A DNA stretch of 64,000 nt from Pseudoalteromonas sp. CO133X (GTDB taxonomy: Bacteria > Pseudomonadota > Gammaproteobacteria > Enterobacterales > Alteromonadaceae). The stretch's first letter is position 1, and each line of letters starts with the position of its first letter. A program made the translations under genes and the position numbers. Below are positions 43,838 through 54,299 of the stretch, one piece after another. The DNA is taken from the NCBI GenBank assembly GCA_004208945.1, contig SGPE01000029.1, positions 62,001 to 126,000 on the forward strand. Direction: 5' to 3'. Under the pieces are notes generated by a model. The model was given only the letters and a program-made list of their open reading frames with translations, had not been told where the DNA came from and ran no database searches.

Positions 43838-45004
43838 ATGGCCTGGAATGAACCGGGTAATAATGGCAATGATAAAGATCCGTGGAATAACAAAGGCGGA
43901 AAAGATCAAGGCCCACCTGATTTAGACGAGGTACTGCGTAAATTCGGCAACAAGTTTGGCGGTTTATTTGGTGGTAACAAGCCAGGTAAAAACGGCGGCG
44001 GACTTGGTGGCGCAGGCATTTCTTTCATATTAATTATTGCCATCATCGTTTGGGCATTAAGTGGTATTTATACAGTTAAAGAAGCTGAGCGCGGTATTGT
44101 TTTACAATTTGGTCAGTTTAGTCGCATTGCAGAGCCAGGCTTACGTTGGAAAATGACGTTCATCGAACGTGTCATTCCGGTTGATATTGAGGCGGTACGC
44201 TCTTTATCTGCGAAAGGCTTTATGCTGACAGAAGATGAAAACGTCGTAAATGTAGAGTTTGAAGTGCAGTATCGTGTTATCGATCCTCACCTATATAAGT
44301 TCAGTGTAACGGATGCTGATCACAGCCTACAACAAGCGCTCGATAGCGCACTTCGTTATGTTATTGGTCATGTGAAAATGGACCAAGTATTAACAACAGG
44401 TCGTGAGGTCGTTCGTCAACAAACGTGGGATGAGCTAAACAAAATTATCGAGCCGTATAACCTCGGTATTATTGTCAGCGACGTGAACTTTAAAGACTCA
44501 CGCCCACCAGGTGAGGTAAAAGATGCTTTTGATGATGCCATTGCAGCACAAGAAGATGAAGAACGTTTCATCCGTGAAGCAGAAGCTTATGCCCGTGAAA
44601 TAGAGCCGCGTGCCCGTGGTCAAGTAACACGTATGACGCAAGAAGCTGAAGCATATCGCGAGCGCATTACACTAGAAGCGCAAGGTGAGGTAGCACGCTT
44701 TGAAAAGCTATTACCAGAATACCAAGCAGCTAAAGAAGTAACGCGTAAACGCTTGTACATCGATGCAATGGAAGAAGTACTTGGTAATAGCTCTAAAGTA
44801 CTTGTTGATGTGAAAAACGGTAATAACATGATGTATTTACCTCTTGATAAAATTATGGAAAAGCAAGGCACCGCGACCCGTGTTGCACTGCCAAGTTCAA
44901 GTGATATCAAAGATTTGCGCAACAAGTTGAATACATCACGCAACAGTACGGTTAACTCGAGTAATGACCGTTTTGCAACTGATCGCTTTAATGAGGGGAG
45001 ATAA
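43838..45004 (+). CDS. hflK: FtsH modulator HflK
   Basis: SPFH/prohibitin-fold membrane protein that caps FtsH protease with HflC, 388 aa. Gly/Asn/Lys-rich cytoplasmic N-terminus, one membrane segment (about 63-82, ISFILIIAIIVWALSGIY), SPFH domain and a long coiled coil (about 240-310). 5 bases before hflC. Confidence 0.96.
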   Translation: MAWNEPGNNGNDKDPWNNKGGKDQGPPDLDEVLRKFGNKFGGLFGGNKPGKNGGGLGGAGISFILIIAIIVWALSGIYTVKEAERGIVLQFGQFSRIAEPGLRWKMTFIERVIPVDIEAVRSLSAKGFMLTEDENVVNVEFEVQYRVIDPHLYKFSVTDADHSLQQALDSALRYVIGHVKMDQVLTTGREVVRQQTWDELNKIIEPYNLGIIVSDVNFKDSRPPGEVKDAFDDAIAAQEDEERFIREAEAYAREIEPRARGQVTRMTQEAEAYRERITLEAQGEVARFEKLLPEYQAAKEVTRKRLYIDAMEEVLGNSSKVLVDVKNGNNMMYLPLDKIMEKQGTATRVALPSSSDIKDLRNKLNTSRNSTVNSSNDRFATDRFNEGR

Positions 45005-45009
45005 GCAAA

Positions 45010-45888
45010 ATGAAAAATTTTAGTTTAGTAATACTTGCCCTTGCGGTTGTTATGTCTTTTTCATCTATTTTTGTCGTACAAGAAGGTGAAAAGGCGATTG
45101 TATTGTTGTTCAGTAAAGTGCAGAAAGACAGTAATGACACAGCAGTAGTTTACGGCCCAGGCTTGAACTTTAAAGTGCCATTTTTCAGTCAAGTACGCCG
45201 TTTAGATGCACGTATCCAAACATTAGATGGTGCACCTGATCGTTTTGTAACAAGCGAGAAAAAAGACTTAATTGTTGATTCATACGTGAAATGGCGTATC
45301 AACGACTTTAGTGCATTTTACCTACGTGCTCGTGGTGATAAGCAGTATGCTGAAACGCTATTAAAGCAAAAGGTAAACAATGGTTTACGTACTAACTTTG
45401 GTTCTCGTACCATTAAAGAAATTGTTTCAGGTGAGCGTAGTGAGCTTATGGAAGAAGCGTTAGTACAAGCTTCTGAAAGTGCGCAAGAGTTAGGTATTGA
45501 AGTACTTGATGTGCGTGTTAAGCAAATTAACTTACCACAAGAAGTCAGTAGTTCAATCTTCCAACGTATGCGTGCAGAGCGTACTGCTGTGGCGAAAGAG
45601 CACCGCTCTGAAGGTCAAGAAAAGGCAGAAACAATTCGTGCTGAGGTTGATCGTCGCGTAACAGTTATGCTTGCAGATGCAGAGCGTAATGCGCGTACTG
45701 TACGTGGTCAAGGTGATGCAGAAGCGGCGGGTATCTATGCCAATGCTTATAACAAAGATGCTGAGTTCTTTGGTTTTGTGCGTAGTCTCGAAGCTTACAA
45801 GAAGACCTTTAAAGATAAGCAAGATGTTATGGTTATCTCTCCAGATAGTGATTTCTTTAATTACATGAAAGGCGCAAATGCCCAGTAA
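45010..45888 (+). CDS. hflC: FtsH modulator HflC
   Basis: 292-aa SPFH partner of HflK. N-terminal membrane anchor (MKNFSLVILALAVVMSFSSIFVV), FVTSEKKDLIVDSYVKWRI and QRMRAERTAVAKEHRSEG are typical. Last gene of the operon, followed by a strong terminator. Confidence 0.96.
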   Translation: MKNFSLVILALAVVMSFSSIFVVQEGEKAIVLLFSKVQKDSNDTAVVYGPGLNFKVPFFSQVRRLDARIQTLDGAPDRFVTSEKKDLIVDSYVKWRINDFSAFYLRARGDKQYAETLLKQKVNNGLRTNFGSRTIKEIVSGERSELMEEALVQASESAQELGIEVLDVRVKQINLPQEVSSSIFQRMRAERTAVAKEHRSEGQEKAETIRAEVDRRVTVMLADAERNARTVRGQGDAEAAGIYANAYNKDAEFFGFVRSLEAYKKTFKDKQDVMVISPDSDFFNYMKGANAQ

Positions 45889-45906
45889 TTAAACATCTGA
45901 TGATGA

Positions 45907-45937
45907 AAGCCCTGCACTTTTGCAGGGCTTTTTTATT
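45907..45937 (+). terminator. Intrinsic terminator of hflKC
   Basis: AAGCCCTGCA (45907-45916) and TGCAGGGCTT (45921-45930), then T run. Confidence 0.92.
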
Positions 45938-46092
45938 TCAGTTCTAAACTAATTTCTACGGGTTATAGATTTATAAGCCCCTGTTCTGGCTGTGGTTGTT
46001 TTAGTGAGTATGATGATAAAAAGCCGACCGCAGAAAAAATAAGCTAAACGGGGTGATCTTTCACCTCGTTTTCTGGTAAAATCTCGTCCTAA

Positions 46093-47427
<1,335 letters not shown>

Positions 47428-47442
47428 TCATCATAGATACTA

Positions 47443-47467
47443 AAAAGCTGCTTCGGCAGCTTTTTTT
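47443..47467 (+). terminator. Intrinsic terminator of purA
   Basis: AAAAGCTGC - TTCG - GCAGCTTTT tetraloop hairpin followed by T. Confidence 0.93.
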
Positions 47468-47491
47468 GTGCCTAAAATTCACTTGGTAATA

Positions 47492-47700
47492 ATACCAATC
47501 CGCAATAATACTTAATCATTTTGAGGGATTAAACCTGTCGCTATCTGCGTTAAAAATTTCTGATTTACGACTGCATGGATGCAGAAGGTAGAGCAATGCA
47601 GGAGCAATTGCCGAGCACAACTAAATAACGAAATTTTTGCTTTGCTATCAACGAGGTTTTATTGCCTCAAAATAGATCACTTAATTAAGCGAATTGGTAT
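47492..47700. repeat. MITE-like element with terminal inverted repeats
   Basis: A roughly 209-bp non-coding insert between the purA terminator and motX. The left end (ATACCAATCCGC...TTAATCATTTTGAGG) and the reverse complement of the right end (ATACCAATTCGC...AGTGATCTATTTTGAGG) match over about 35 bases with small gaps. The interior has no gene and contains further partial complementarity (TTAAAAATTTC / GAAATTTTTG). This is the form of a non-autonomous miniature element; similar ends are familiar from alteromonads. Target duplication is not clear. Confidence 0.75.
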
Positions 47701-47748
47701 AATATTTGTATGTTATTTGCTAAGACTGACTTTATTTAAGTGATTTTG

Positions 47749-48357
47749 ATGCGTGTTTTATTGCCTTTAACATTACTCTTTTCAAGCCTAAGTATGGCTG
47801 AAGAGCCTATTTCTGCGGTACCTCTGTATACAGAGAGCGAGCTAATAGGGCTTATTAATAAAAATACACATTTAGCACGTGTGAAGGCAGATGATTGCCA
47901 GTTAGTACAAGATATTGAAGCGCGAGCCAATAAAATGGCGCTACCATCGTATCAGTTCCTGTATGGCGATATGCTGGCCTATGCCGTTTGTGTTGATCGT
48001 AACGTAGAGCTGGGTGTGTATTATATGCGTCAAGCTGCTGAGCAAGGGTTGGCAGCCGCGTTAGAACAACTTGGCCGCTATTATGATGTTGGGCGGTTGG
48101 TTCAGCAAGATAAAGCCATGGCCGTGACCTATTTGCGTGAAGCATCTGCACAAGGCAACTTAAAAGCACAAATGCGCTTAGTTAAGCTATTTAACCAAGG
48201 ATATGGTAGTCCAAGAGACTATGAGGATGCTTATCGTTGGTTGTTTCACTCTATGGTTGCAGATAAAGCGCAGCATAAAAAAGTTGAGCAATTATTAGCA
48301 AAACTTGCGCAAAAAATGCCTGATAGTGTGGTTCGGCGCGCACGTTTACCTATGTAA
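47749..48357 (+). CDS. motX: Sodium-driven polar flagellar motor protein MotX
   Basis: Periplasmic T-ring component of the Na+ flagellar motor (with MotY in vibrios), 202 aa. Signal peptide MRVLLPLTLLFSSLSMA, then Sel1-like repeats (GVYYMRQAAEQGLAAALEQLGRYY, AVTYLREASAQGNLKAQMRLVKLF, DYEDAYRWLFHSM). Location directly after purA, as in Vibrio, supports MotX over a generic Sel1 protein. The ATG at 47749 was preferred to a GTG at 47740. A perfect TATAAT at 47698-47703, formed at the MITE end, may be part of its promoter. Confidence 0.8.
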   Translation: MRVLLPLTLLFSSLSMAEEPISAVPLYTESELIGLINKNTHLARVKADDCQLVQDIEARANKMALPSYQFLYGDMLAYAVCVDRNVELGVYYMRQAAEQGLAAALEQLGRYYDVGRLVQQDKAMAVTYLREASAQGNLKAQMRLVKLFNQGYGSPRDYEDAYRWLFHSMVADKAQHKKVEQLLAKLAQKMPDSVVRRARLPM

Positions 48358-48376
48358 TTTAAACTGCTAAAAATAA

Positions 48377-48400
48377 GGCCAGCATATGCTGGCCTATTAT
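48377..48400. terminator. Palindromic hairpin between convergent motX and antiporter genes
   Basis: GGCCAGCATATGCTGGCC (48377-48394) is a perfect 18-bp palindrome followed by TATTATTATTT. It probably ends transcription from both sides. Confidence 0.65.
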
Positions 48401-50259
48401 TATTTATCTTCTTTTTTATCTTTATTTTTGCTCTGGCTAGGGTCTTTAAGAACCGATAACTTGGGTGGTTGTAAAGCAACGATGCGCTCACCTACTTGTG
48501 GTGTTTTCTCCATATTTGTAGTAAACGGTCTAATACGAATAGGAGAGTCGTCATCATCATCTTTTTCACCGTTTAAAATAAATAACGGAATAGCTTCACT
48601 ATTAACTTCTTTATATTGCTCCCAGCTAAACTCATCTGAAATGCGTGTGGCACTCACTTTACCGCCTTTGGCAATTAGACTGCTTAAACGTGCATATGCG
48701 CCGTTGTCACCAAATAGAATCTGGCGAGACAAAAATGTTGCGCTATCTTTGTTTGCTTTAGCGTGGTTAGTTGAAGAGCGAAGAGAAAATACATCCTTTT
48801 CATCTAGCAAATGCGAGAAATACTGCACACCCAATGCATTATGGTGACGGTTTGGTGAAAGTGCTAAAACACTACGAATGGTTGTTAAGGGTAAATAACG
48901 TTCGGCATGTTCAGACTGTGGATTACCATAGTAACAGGGCAGGCCATCCATACGCGCCATTTTACAGTTCTCCCATGCTGGATCAGAAAGATGCACAGGA
49001 ATATTCTGTTCTTTCAGTCCACATGCTATGGCACGTGCAACATGGTTTGCACCAATAATTAAAATAGTATTTGGTGCAGGTTGACGCACTTTTAATAGTT
49101 TAGCCAGTGGTGTAGCTGTCAGGCTCTGCAGTACTACAGTGACGATGATTACCGTGAAAATCAGCGGCACGATTTTCTCTGCGTCCGCGATACCTGCTTC
49201 AACCATGCTCAGTGCAAACACTGAACCCACAGCGGCTGCGACGATACCTCTTGGTGCTATCCATGAAAGTACAAGGCGAGACTTTAATGGCAGGTCTGAG
49301 CCAATAGTTGAAATAGCGATACATGCAGGGCGCGCGATAAATAGCACGATAGCTAAGAAAATAAACACATCACTGTGTAACATCATTAAGTCTGAAAGCT
49401 GTAAACGTGCGGCAAGTAATATAAATAACGATGAGATTAAGATCATCGATAAGTCTTCTTTAAACTCAAGCACGGAGTCTATTTCTAAGTCATCTTGATT
49501 GGCTAGCCAAATGCCAAACACAGTTACAGCCAATAATCCCGATTCATGGCTGAGGTGATTTGATACGGTAAAGCTAATCAATACCAATGCCAAAATACCA
49601 AATTTATGTAACTCAAAAGGTAACCATTCACGGCGAATCAGTAAGGTTGTTAACCAACCTGCGACTACACCAATCGTTAAGCCAACCCCTAAGGTTTTAA
49701 ACAAAGCAATAATTGTATGGCTTAATACTTCCCCTTGCCCAACAAGCATAACAGCTTCAAAGACAAGGACTGCGAATAAGGCTCCTATGGGGTCAATGAC
49801 AATGCCTTCCCACCTGAGGATGCGGTCGATATCTTGGTTAGGGCGCATTGAATTAAGTAAAGGTGCGATAACTGTGGGTCCTGTAACAACAAGCACAGCC
49901 CCTAGTACTGCGGCAACTCGCCAATTAAGTTCTAAGATCCAATATGCGCTTAAACTAATAATAATACAGGTGGTTATCATGCCGATGGAGCAGAGATTTC
50001 GGACAACTTTTCCTATGCCTTTAAGTTCTTTAAAGTGCAATGTCAGCGAGCCTTCAAAGAGAATGACTGCAACACTCAACGAGACCACGGGGAACAACAA
50101 GTCACCCAGAAGGGCGTCGGGTTCAAGAACGCCACTGAAAGGTCCGAGTAATAAACCCGTTAGAAGTAAAAATAAAATAGCCGGTACACGAAACGCCCAC
50201 GCTACCCACTGTGCTATTACAGAACACAAGGCGATCCCTGCTATATAAATTGCTGACAT
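48400..50259 (-). CDS. CPA1-type Na+/H+ (or K+/H+) antiporter with C-terminal nucleotide-binding domain
   Basis: 619-aa inner-membrane cation:proton exchanger. About 12 membrane helices (to about residue 385) include VVTGPTVIAPLL and WEGIVIDPIGALFAVLVFE, holding the conserved Asp of the ion site, and SWIAPRGIVAAAVGSVFAL. A RCK/TrkA-N-like domain follows (NTILIIGANHVARAIACGL), then a charged tail. Ion selectivity cannot be read from the sequence. Confidence 0.88.
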   Translation of the reverse strand: MSAIYIAGIALCSVIAQWVAWAFRVPAILFLLLTGLLLGPFSGVLEPDALLGDLLFPVVSLSVAVILFEGSLTLHFKELKGIGKVVRNLCSIGMITTCIIISLSAYWILELNWRVAAVLGAVLVVTGPTVIAPLLNSMRPNQDIDRILRWEGIVIDPIGALFAVLVFEAVMLVGQGEVLSHTIIALFKTLGVGLTIGVVAGWLTTLLIRREWLPFELHKFGILALVLISFTVSNHLSHESGLLAVTVFGIWLANQDDLEIDSVLEFKEDLSMILISSLFILLAARLQLSDLMMLHSDVFIFLAIVLFIARPACIAISTIGSDLPLKSRLVLSWIAPRGIVAAAVGSVFALSMVEAGIADAEKIVPLIFTVIIVTVVLQSLTATPLAKLLKVRQPAPNTILIIGANHVARAIACGLKEQNIPVHLSDPAWENCKMARMDGLPCYYGNPQSEHAERYLPLTTIRSVLALSPNRHHNALGVQYFSHLLDEKDVFSLRSSTNHAKANKDSATFLSRQILFGDNGAYARLSSLIAKGGKVSATRISDEFSWEQYKEVNSEAIPLFILNGEKDDDDDSPIRIRPFTTNMEKTPQVGERIVALQPPKLSVLKDPSQSKNKDKKEDK

Positions 50260-50810
50260 AGAATGAATTATCCTTTTAGCTTAAGCACCAACATCATAGA
50301 TAATTGCTATTGATGACGATAAATTGTCGCTGACTTACAAATAAAATTGCTTACCTATTAAAGCTTACTCACCGCCATAGACACAAGAAAACTTATTACT
50401 CTAACTACGATTTTAGTCGTTATTAATACTTTTTGGGCTGTTATTGAAAACAAAACTGCCATAAGGTGATGAAAAATTATTAATAATAAAATGTATGCAT
50501 TTAACTATTTGTTAAGTATGAACTATTTTCTATATTTATGGTAAGTATAAAATTAGTGATTAATATTTGCCCTTGATCTTTCACCTCTTTATACCGTATT
50601 ATATTTCGTGTTCAAACAATTTGATATCTAAATGATTAACTTTACTTTTCATTAGTAATTAGAGTGTAGGCTCTAAGAAATCAGTTGTTTGCTTTATATA
50701 TCGTGTTTTATACACTTTGTTTTCTAATTAAATAGAAATGAGCTGACGATTATTCAGTGCGTATTTATTACGAGTTGAATACAATAAAAGTTCATTATCT
50801 TATCAATGTT
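50260..50810. other. Long AT-rich intergenic region
   Basis: No gene of credible length is seen on either strand. Short open frames such as an 8-codon one at 50518 have no RBS. It must contain the antiporter promoter on the minus strand. Confidence 0.4.
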
Positions 50811-51142
50811 TAGCTCCCATCGTGGCGGCTAAATCTCGGTCATACAATCTACACCCTATCTGTCGGTGTACCAGATTGTATAGGCTCTATGTATGTTGTT
50901 ATTAATAAAAGCCGCACACAGCTTTTTACAGCGATACATAAACAACACTTATCTTTTTTTATCAACTTATGGTTTATAACCGTTTGGTCTACTGACTGAA
51001 TAAAAGTTGTGCTATATCTAAACGCAGTCCATGCGCGGACTAGTTGCGTGTGCAGATAAGTGTCTGTGACAAAGTGAGAATACTCAGCACGTTTAGTTTT
51101 TCTAAACGTGAGTCTTTTAATCAGCGGCTTTGATGACGCTGA
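50811..51142 (+). promoter_or_regulatory. Candidate structured leader of proBA
   Basis: Five hairpins line up in 330 bases before proB: TAGC...GCTA (50811-50831); a nested stem ATACAATCT/AGATTGTAT with inner ACACC/GGTGT (50842-50881); ACGCA-GTCC/GGAC-TGCGT (51022-51049); CACGTTTAG/CTAAACGTG with CTTTT shortly after (51088-51118), terminator-like; and TCAGCG/CGCTGA (51121-51142). A short AAAAGC/GCTTTT hairpin lies between (50907-50927). No known riboswitch consensus is recognised. Either a cis-regulatory leader or a small RNA ending at 50927 followed by a proB attenuator. Confidence 0.45.
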
Positions 51143-51173
51143 ACAGATAGTAAAATGGAAAAGTTGAACAGTT

Positions 51174-52280
51174 ATGCAAAAGTTTAAATGGCGACGTATT
51201 GTACTTAAAGTTGGTAGCGCATTGATCGCACCGGAACAAGATGGGTGTCGTTCACGTTATTTATTGACCATTGCGCAGTTCATCGTTCGCTGTCGAGCAC
51301 GAGGTATCGAAGTGATTTTAGTATCATCTGGTTCGGTGGCAGCAGGTTCGCACTTATTTCCTGAGCAAGAAACTCGCTCGGTAACGATGAAAAAGGCAAT
51401 GGCAGCTGCCGGTCAAACAGAAATGATGGCTATGTGGGATCGTTTTTTCGACTTCCCTTCTGCGCAAATATTATTAACACACGGTGATTTACGAGATCGT
51501 GAGCGTTATACCAGCATTCGTGAAACGGTGTTCACTTTACTCGAACACGGTGTGCTGCCTATCATTAATGAAAATGATACGGTCACTACGGATGATTTAA
51601 AAGTAGGTGATAATGATAATTTATCAGCGATGGTTGCAGCAGCAGCAGACGCAGATGCTCTGATGATTTTTTCAGATGTTGATGGTCTTTATGACAAAAA
51701 CCCGAACTTGCATGATGATGCTCTATTATTACCTGAAATAGAAAGTATCGATGAGTCAATCTATGCAATGGCAGGATGTGCAACCAGTGCAGTTGGTACA
51801 GGCGGTATGAAAACCAAGATTGAAGCGGCAGAGAAGGCGACATCGCACGGAATTACAACCTTTATTTTAAATGGTTTCAAAGAAGAAACCTTTAATCGCC
51901 TGCTTGAAGGTGACAACCCTGGCACTATTTTTATGCCTTATGAAAAACCAATGCAAGAAGCGGTGCATTGGATGACACACACTGCGAATGAGCAGGGCGA
52001 AGTTGTCGTTGAAGGCTCGTTTGATGAGTCTGACAGTCATGAGGATGGGTGTATTCGCAGTGATGAAATTGTTGCGGTGCACGGAGAATTTGGCGTAGGC
52101 GATACTATTTTAGTTCGTAGTGACGATGGTACACGTCTAGCAAAAGCAACAGCGAATTACAGTAGCTGTTTATTGAATTTTATTGCTGACAACGAGCAAA
52201 GTGAATTTAGCGAAAAAATGCAAGATTCAATCGGCCCCGTTGTTTCAGAGAAAGATATCGCATTATTGGAGAAGTCATGA
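51174..52280 (+). CDS. proB: Glutamate 5-kinase
   Basis: First step of proline synthesis, 368 aa. Amino-acid kinase domain with VLKVGSALI, ILVSSGSVAAG, INENDTVTTDDLKVGDNDNLSA and GTGGMKTKIEAAEKA, followed by a C-terminal PUA domain. Its stop overlaps the proA start (ATGA). In the family proline inhibits the enzyme; here a structured leader may add control. Confidence 0.96.
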   Translation: MQKFKWRRIVLKVGSALIAPEQDGCRSRYLLTIAQFIVRCRARGIEVILVSSGSVAAGSHLFPEQETRSVTMKKAMAAAGQTEMMAMWDRFFDFPSAQILLTHGDLRDRERYTSIRETVFTLLEHGVLPIINENDTVTTDDLKVGDNDNLSAMVAAAADADALMIFSDVDGLYDKNPNLHDDALLLPEIESIDESIYAMAGCATSAVGTGGMKTKIEAAEKATSHGITTFILNGFKEETFNRLLEGDNPGTIFMPYEKPMQEAVHWMTHTANEQGEVVVEGSFDESDSHEDGCIRSDEIVAVHGEFGVGDTILVRSDDGTRLAKATANYSSCLLNFIADNEQSEFSEKMQDSIGPVVSEKDIALLEKS

Positions 52281-53524
52281 GTTTAATTACGGATATTTCG
52301 AGTCAAGCTGCAAAAGCTGCAACCCAGTTAGCTTTGCTTGATACAGCCACTAAAAATCAAGTTTTAACTGAGATGGCACAGGCGTTACGCGAAAGCAAAG
52401 CTTTTATCATCAAAGAGAACGAAAGCGATTTAGCGGCAGCACGTGATAACAACCTTGTAGCATCAATGATTGACCGTTTAACGCTTAACGACGAGCGTAT
52501 TGAAGCAATGGCTGAAGGCATCGAAGTAATTGTTAGCCTTGATGATCCTGTGGGTCAATTACGTGAAATTTCAGAGCGTCCAAATGGTATTAAGATTAGC
52601 AAGATGCGCGTACCACTTGGTGTTGTATGTATGATTTATGAAGCACGTCCAAATGTGACGGCTGATGCAGGTGCCCTATGCTTTAAATCTGGTAATGGTG
52701 TTATTTTACGTGGTGGTAAAGAAGCACTACGTAGCTCGCAAGCCATTGCGAGTGTGATGCATAAAGTACTTGAAAAGCATGGCTTGCCTGCTGCATTGAT
52801 TTCAGTGATCCCAGACCCTGATCGTGGCTTATTAATGGAACTTATGCAGCAGCGTGACACAATTGATTTAATCATCCCACGAGGTGGCGAAGGTCTAATT
52901 AACTTTGTAACTGAAAACAGTACCATTCCTGTTATTCAACACTTCAAAGGTGTGTGTCACCTTTATGTTGATAAAGAGGCTGATCTGAATGTAGCCATTA
53001 ACTTGCTGTTAAATGGTAAAACTCAGCGTACTGGTGTGTGTAACGCATTAGAAGGCCTAGTTGTACATCAAGATATTGCTGATGAGTTTTTAAACCTGTG
53101 TGCTGTTGTGCTTCGTCAAGAAGGCGTGAAAGTAAATGCAGATGCAAAAGCGGCTGAATATTTTGACAACGCGACAGTGCTTGCTGATGATGAGTTTGGC
53201 GAAGAGTACTTAGACTTAGAAATCGCCATTAAGGTTGTGCCAGATTTTGCTGGAGCGATTGATCATATTGCTCAATTTGGTTCAAACCACACAGAAGTCA
53301 TTTGTACTAAGGACCAAGCAGCAGCAGAGTTATTCCAGCGCAGTGTTGATGCGTCTGTTGTGATGGTTAATGCGTCATCGCGTTTTTCTGATGGTTCACA
53401 GTTAGGCTTAGGTGCTGAGATTGGTATTGCGACCACTAAGCTACATGCTTACGGTCCTATGGGGCTAGAGTCGCTTACAACTGAAAAATACTTAGTGAAT
53501 GGCGAAGGTCAAATTCGTGAATAA
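52277..53524 (+). CDS. proA: Glutamate-5-semialdehyde dehydrogenase (gamma-glutamyl phosphate reductase)
   Basis: Second step of proline synthesis, 415 aa. The catalytic Cys is in GKTQRTGVCNALEGL; VPLGVVCMIYEARPNVT and the C-terminal HAYGPMGLESLTTEKYLVNG are diagnostic. Translationally coupled to proB. Confidence 0.97.
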   Translation: MSLITDISSQAAKAATQLALLDTATKNQVLTEMAQALRESKAFIIKENESDLAAARDNNLVASMIDRLTLNDERIEAMAEGIEVIVSLDDPVGQLREISERPNGIKISKMRVPLGVVCMIYEARPNVTADAGALCFKSGNGVILRGGKEALRSSQAIASVMHKVLEKHGLPAALISVIPDPDRGLLMELMQQRDTIDLIIPRGGEGLINFVTENSTIPVIQHFKGVCHLYVDKEADLNVAINLLLNGKTQRTGVCNALEGLVVHQDIADEFLNLCAVVLRQEGVKVNADAKAAEYFDNATVLADDEFGEEYLDLEIAIKVVPDFAGAIDHIAQFGSNHTEVICTKDQAAAELFQRSVDASVVMVNASSRFSDGSQLGLGAEIGIATTKLHAYGPMGLESLTTEKYLVNGEGQIRE

Positions 53525-53546
53525 TCGCTAAAAAGTAACTACTTCC

Positions 53547-53575
53547 AAAAAGCCGGGCTTTGCTCGGTTTTTTTA
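53547..53575 (+). terminator. Intrinsic terminator of proBA
   Basis: AAAAGCCGGGC and GCTCGGTTTTT pair with two wobble positions, then a T run. Confidence 0.85.
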
Positions 53576-53670
53576 TGTCTGATATAAAACTAAGACAATA
53601 ATAAGACTGACTAAATAGATGATGCTTTTAGTTGGTAACTCGGCAGATTGCCTAAAGAAGAGTAGGAAAG

Positions 53671-53746
53671 TGGTGGAGCTAAGCAGGATCGAACTGCTGA
53701 CCTCCTGCGTGCAAGGCAGGCGCTCTCCCAGCTGAGCTATAGCCCC
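53671..53746 (-). tRNA. tRNA-Ala (anticodon UGC)
   Basis: 76 nt on the minus strand beginning GGGGCTATAGCTCAGCTGG and ending GCTTAGCTCCACCA with encoded CCA. Anticodon stem CCTGC/GCAGG around TGC at 53713-53711; T loop GTTCGATCC. All four arms fold. It stands alone, outside any rRNA operon. Confidence 0.97.
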
Positions 53747-53912
53747 ACATTCCTAAAATACAGGATGCTTAAGTCTTGCGTCTCAAGCGGGGTGAACTTT
53801 AATTATTTTTGTTTATTTGGTCAAGTGTTTTTTAAAAAATCATCGAATTTTTACCTAAGTCTTTTATTTTTGATAGACTAATGAGCATATACTGTTCAAG
53901 GCTTATCCAATA

Positions 53913-54299
53913 ATGAAAAAAATAGCATGGCTTTTGGTTATTCTACTAACGGCTTGCGCCAGTCAAGACGACGCGCCTCCTTTCGAAATTAATAACAAAC
54001 AGTTTTACGGCAAAAATGATGAACAAGGTAGCAAAATTTTTGCATACGTCGTGTCGGTGAAAGCACAAGGCAGGAAGCCACTAAACCTTGATAAGCCATT
54101 AACGCGAAGACAGTTTAAAGATTTTGCCGAGCAAGAGTATTTTGAAGAATCGAGCAGCTTAAAACTGATGCTTGAAGATCAAGCCGTTGAATTATTAAAC
54201 CAAGAACTTAAGGCGCGAGAGTATTGCAACGATGAGCATATTATTGATGATGTGCTTTGGCGTGACTTAAGTGTACAACTACGAGGACGTTGTTTGTAA
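53913..54299 (+). CDS. Small predicted lipoprotein
   Basis: 128 aa with an N-terminal signal MKKIAWLLVILLTAC, whose LTAC is a lipobox (lipidation at Cys15). The mature part is charged and mostly helical with two further cysteines near the C-terminus. I recognise no family. It ends at the base before the next gene starts, so the two are coupled. Confidence 0.7.
   Translation: MKKIAWLLVILLTACASQDDAPPFEINNKQFYGKNDEQGSKIFAYVVSVKAQGRKPLNLDKPLTRRQFKDFAEQEYFEESSSLKLMLEDQAVELLNQELKAREYCNDEHIIDDVLWRDLSVQLRGRCL

Noticed and set aside
48386-48847. A 153-codon rightward open frame opposite the antiporter 3' end.
   Set aside because: Antisense to a well-supported coding sequence, without RBS or recognisable features.
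49787-50248. A 153-codon rightward open frame opposite the antiporter 5' end.
   Set aside because: Lies wholly over conserved membrane helices of the antiporter; a coding shadow.
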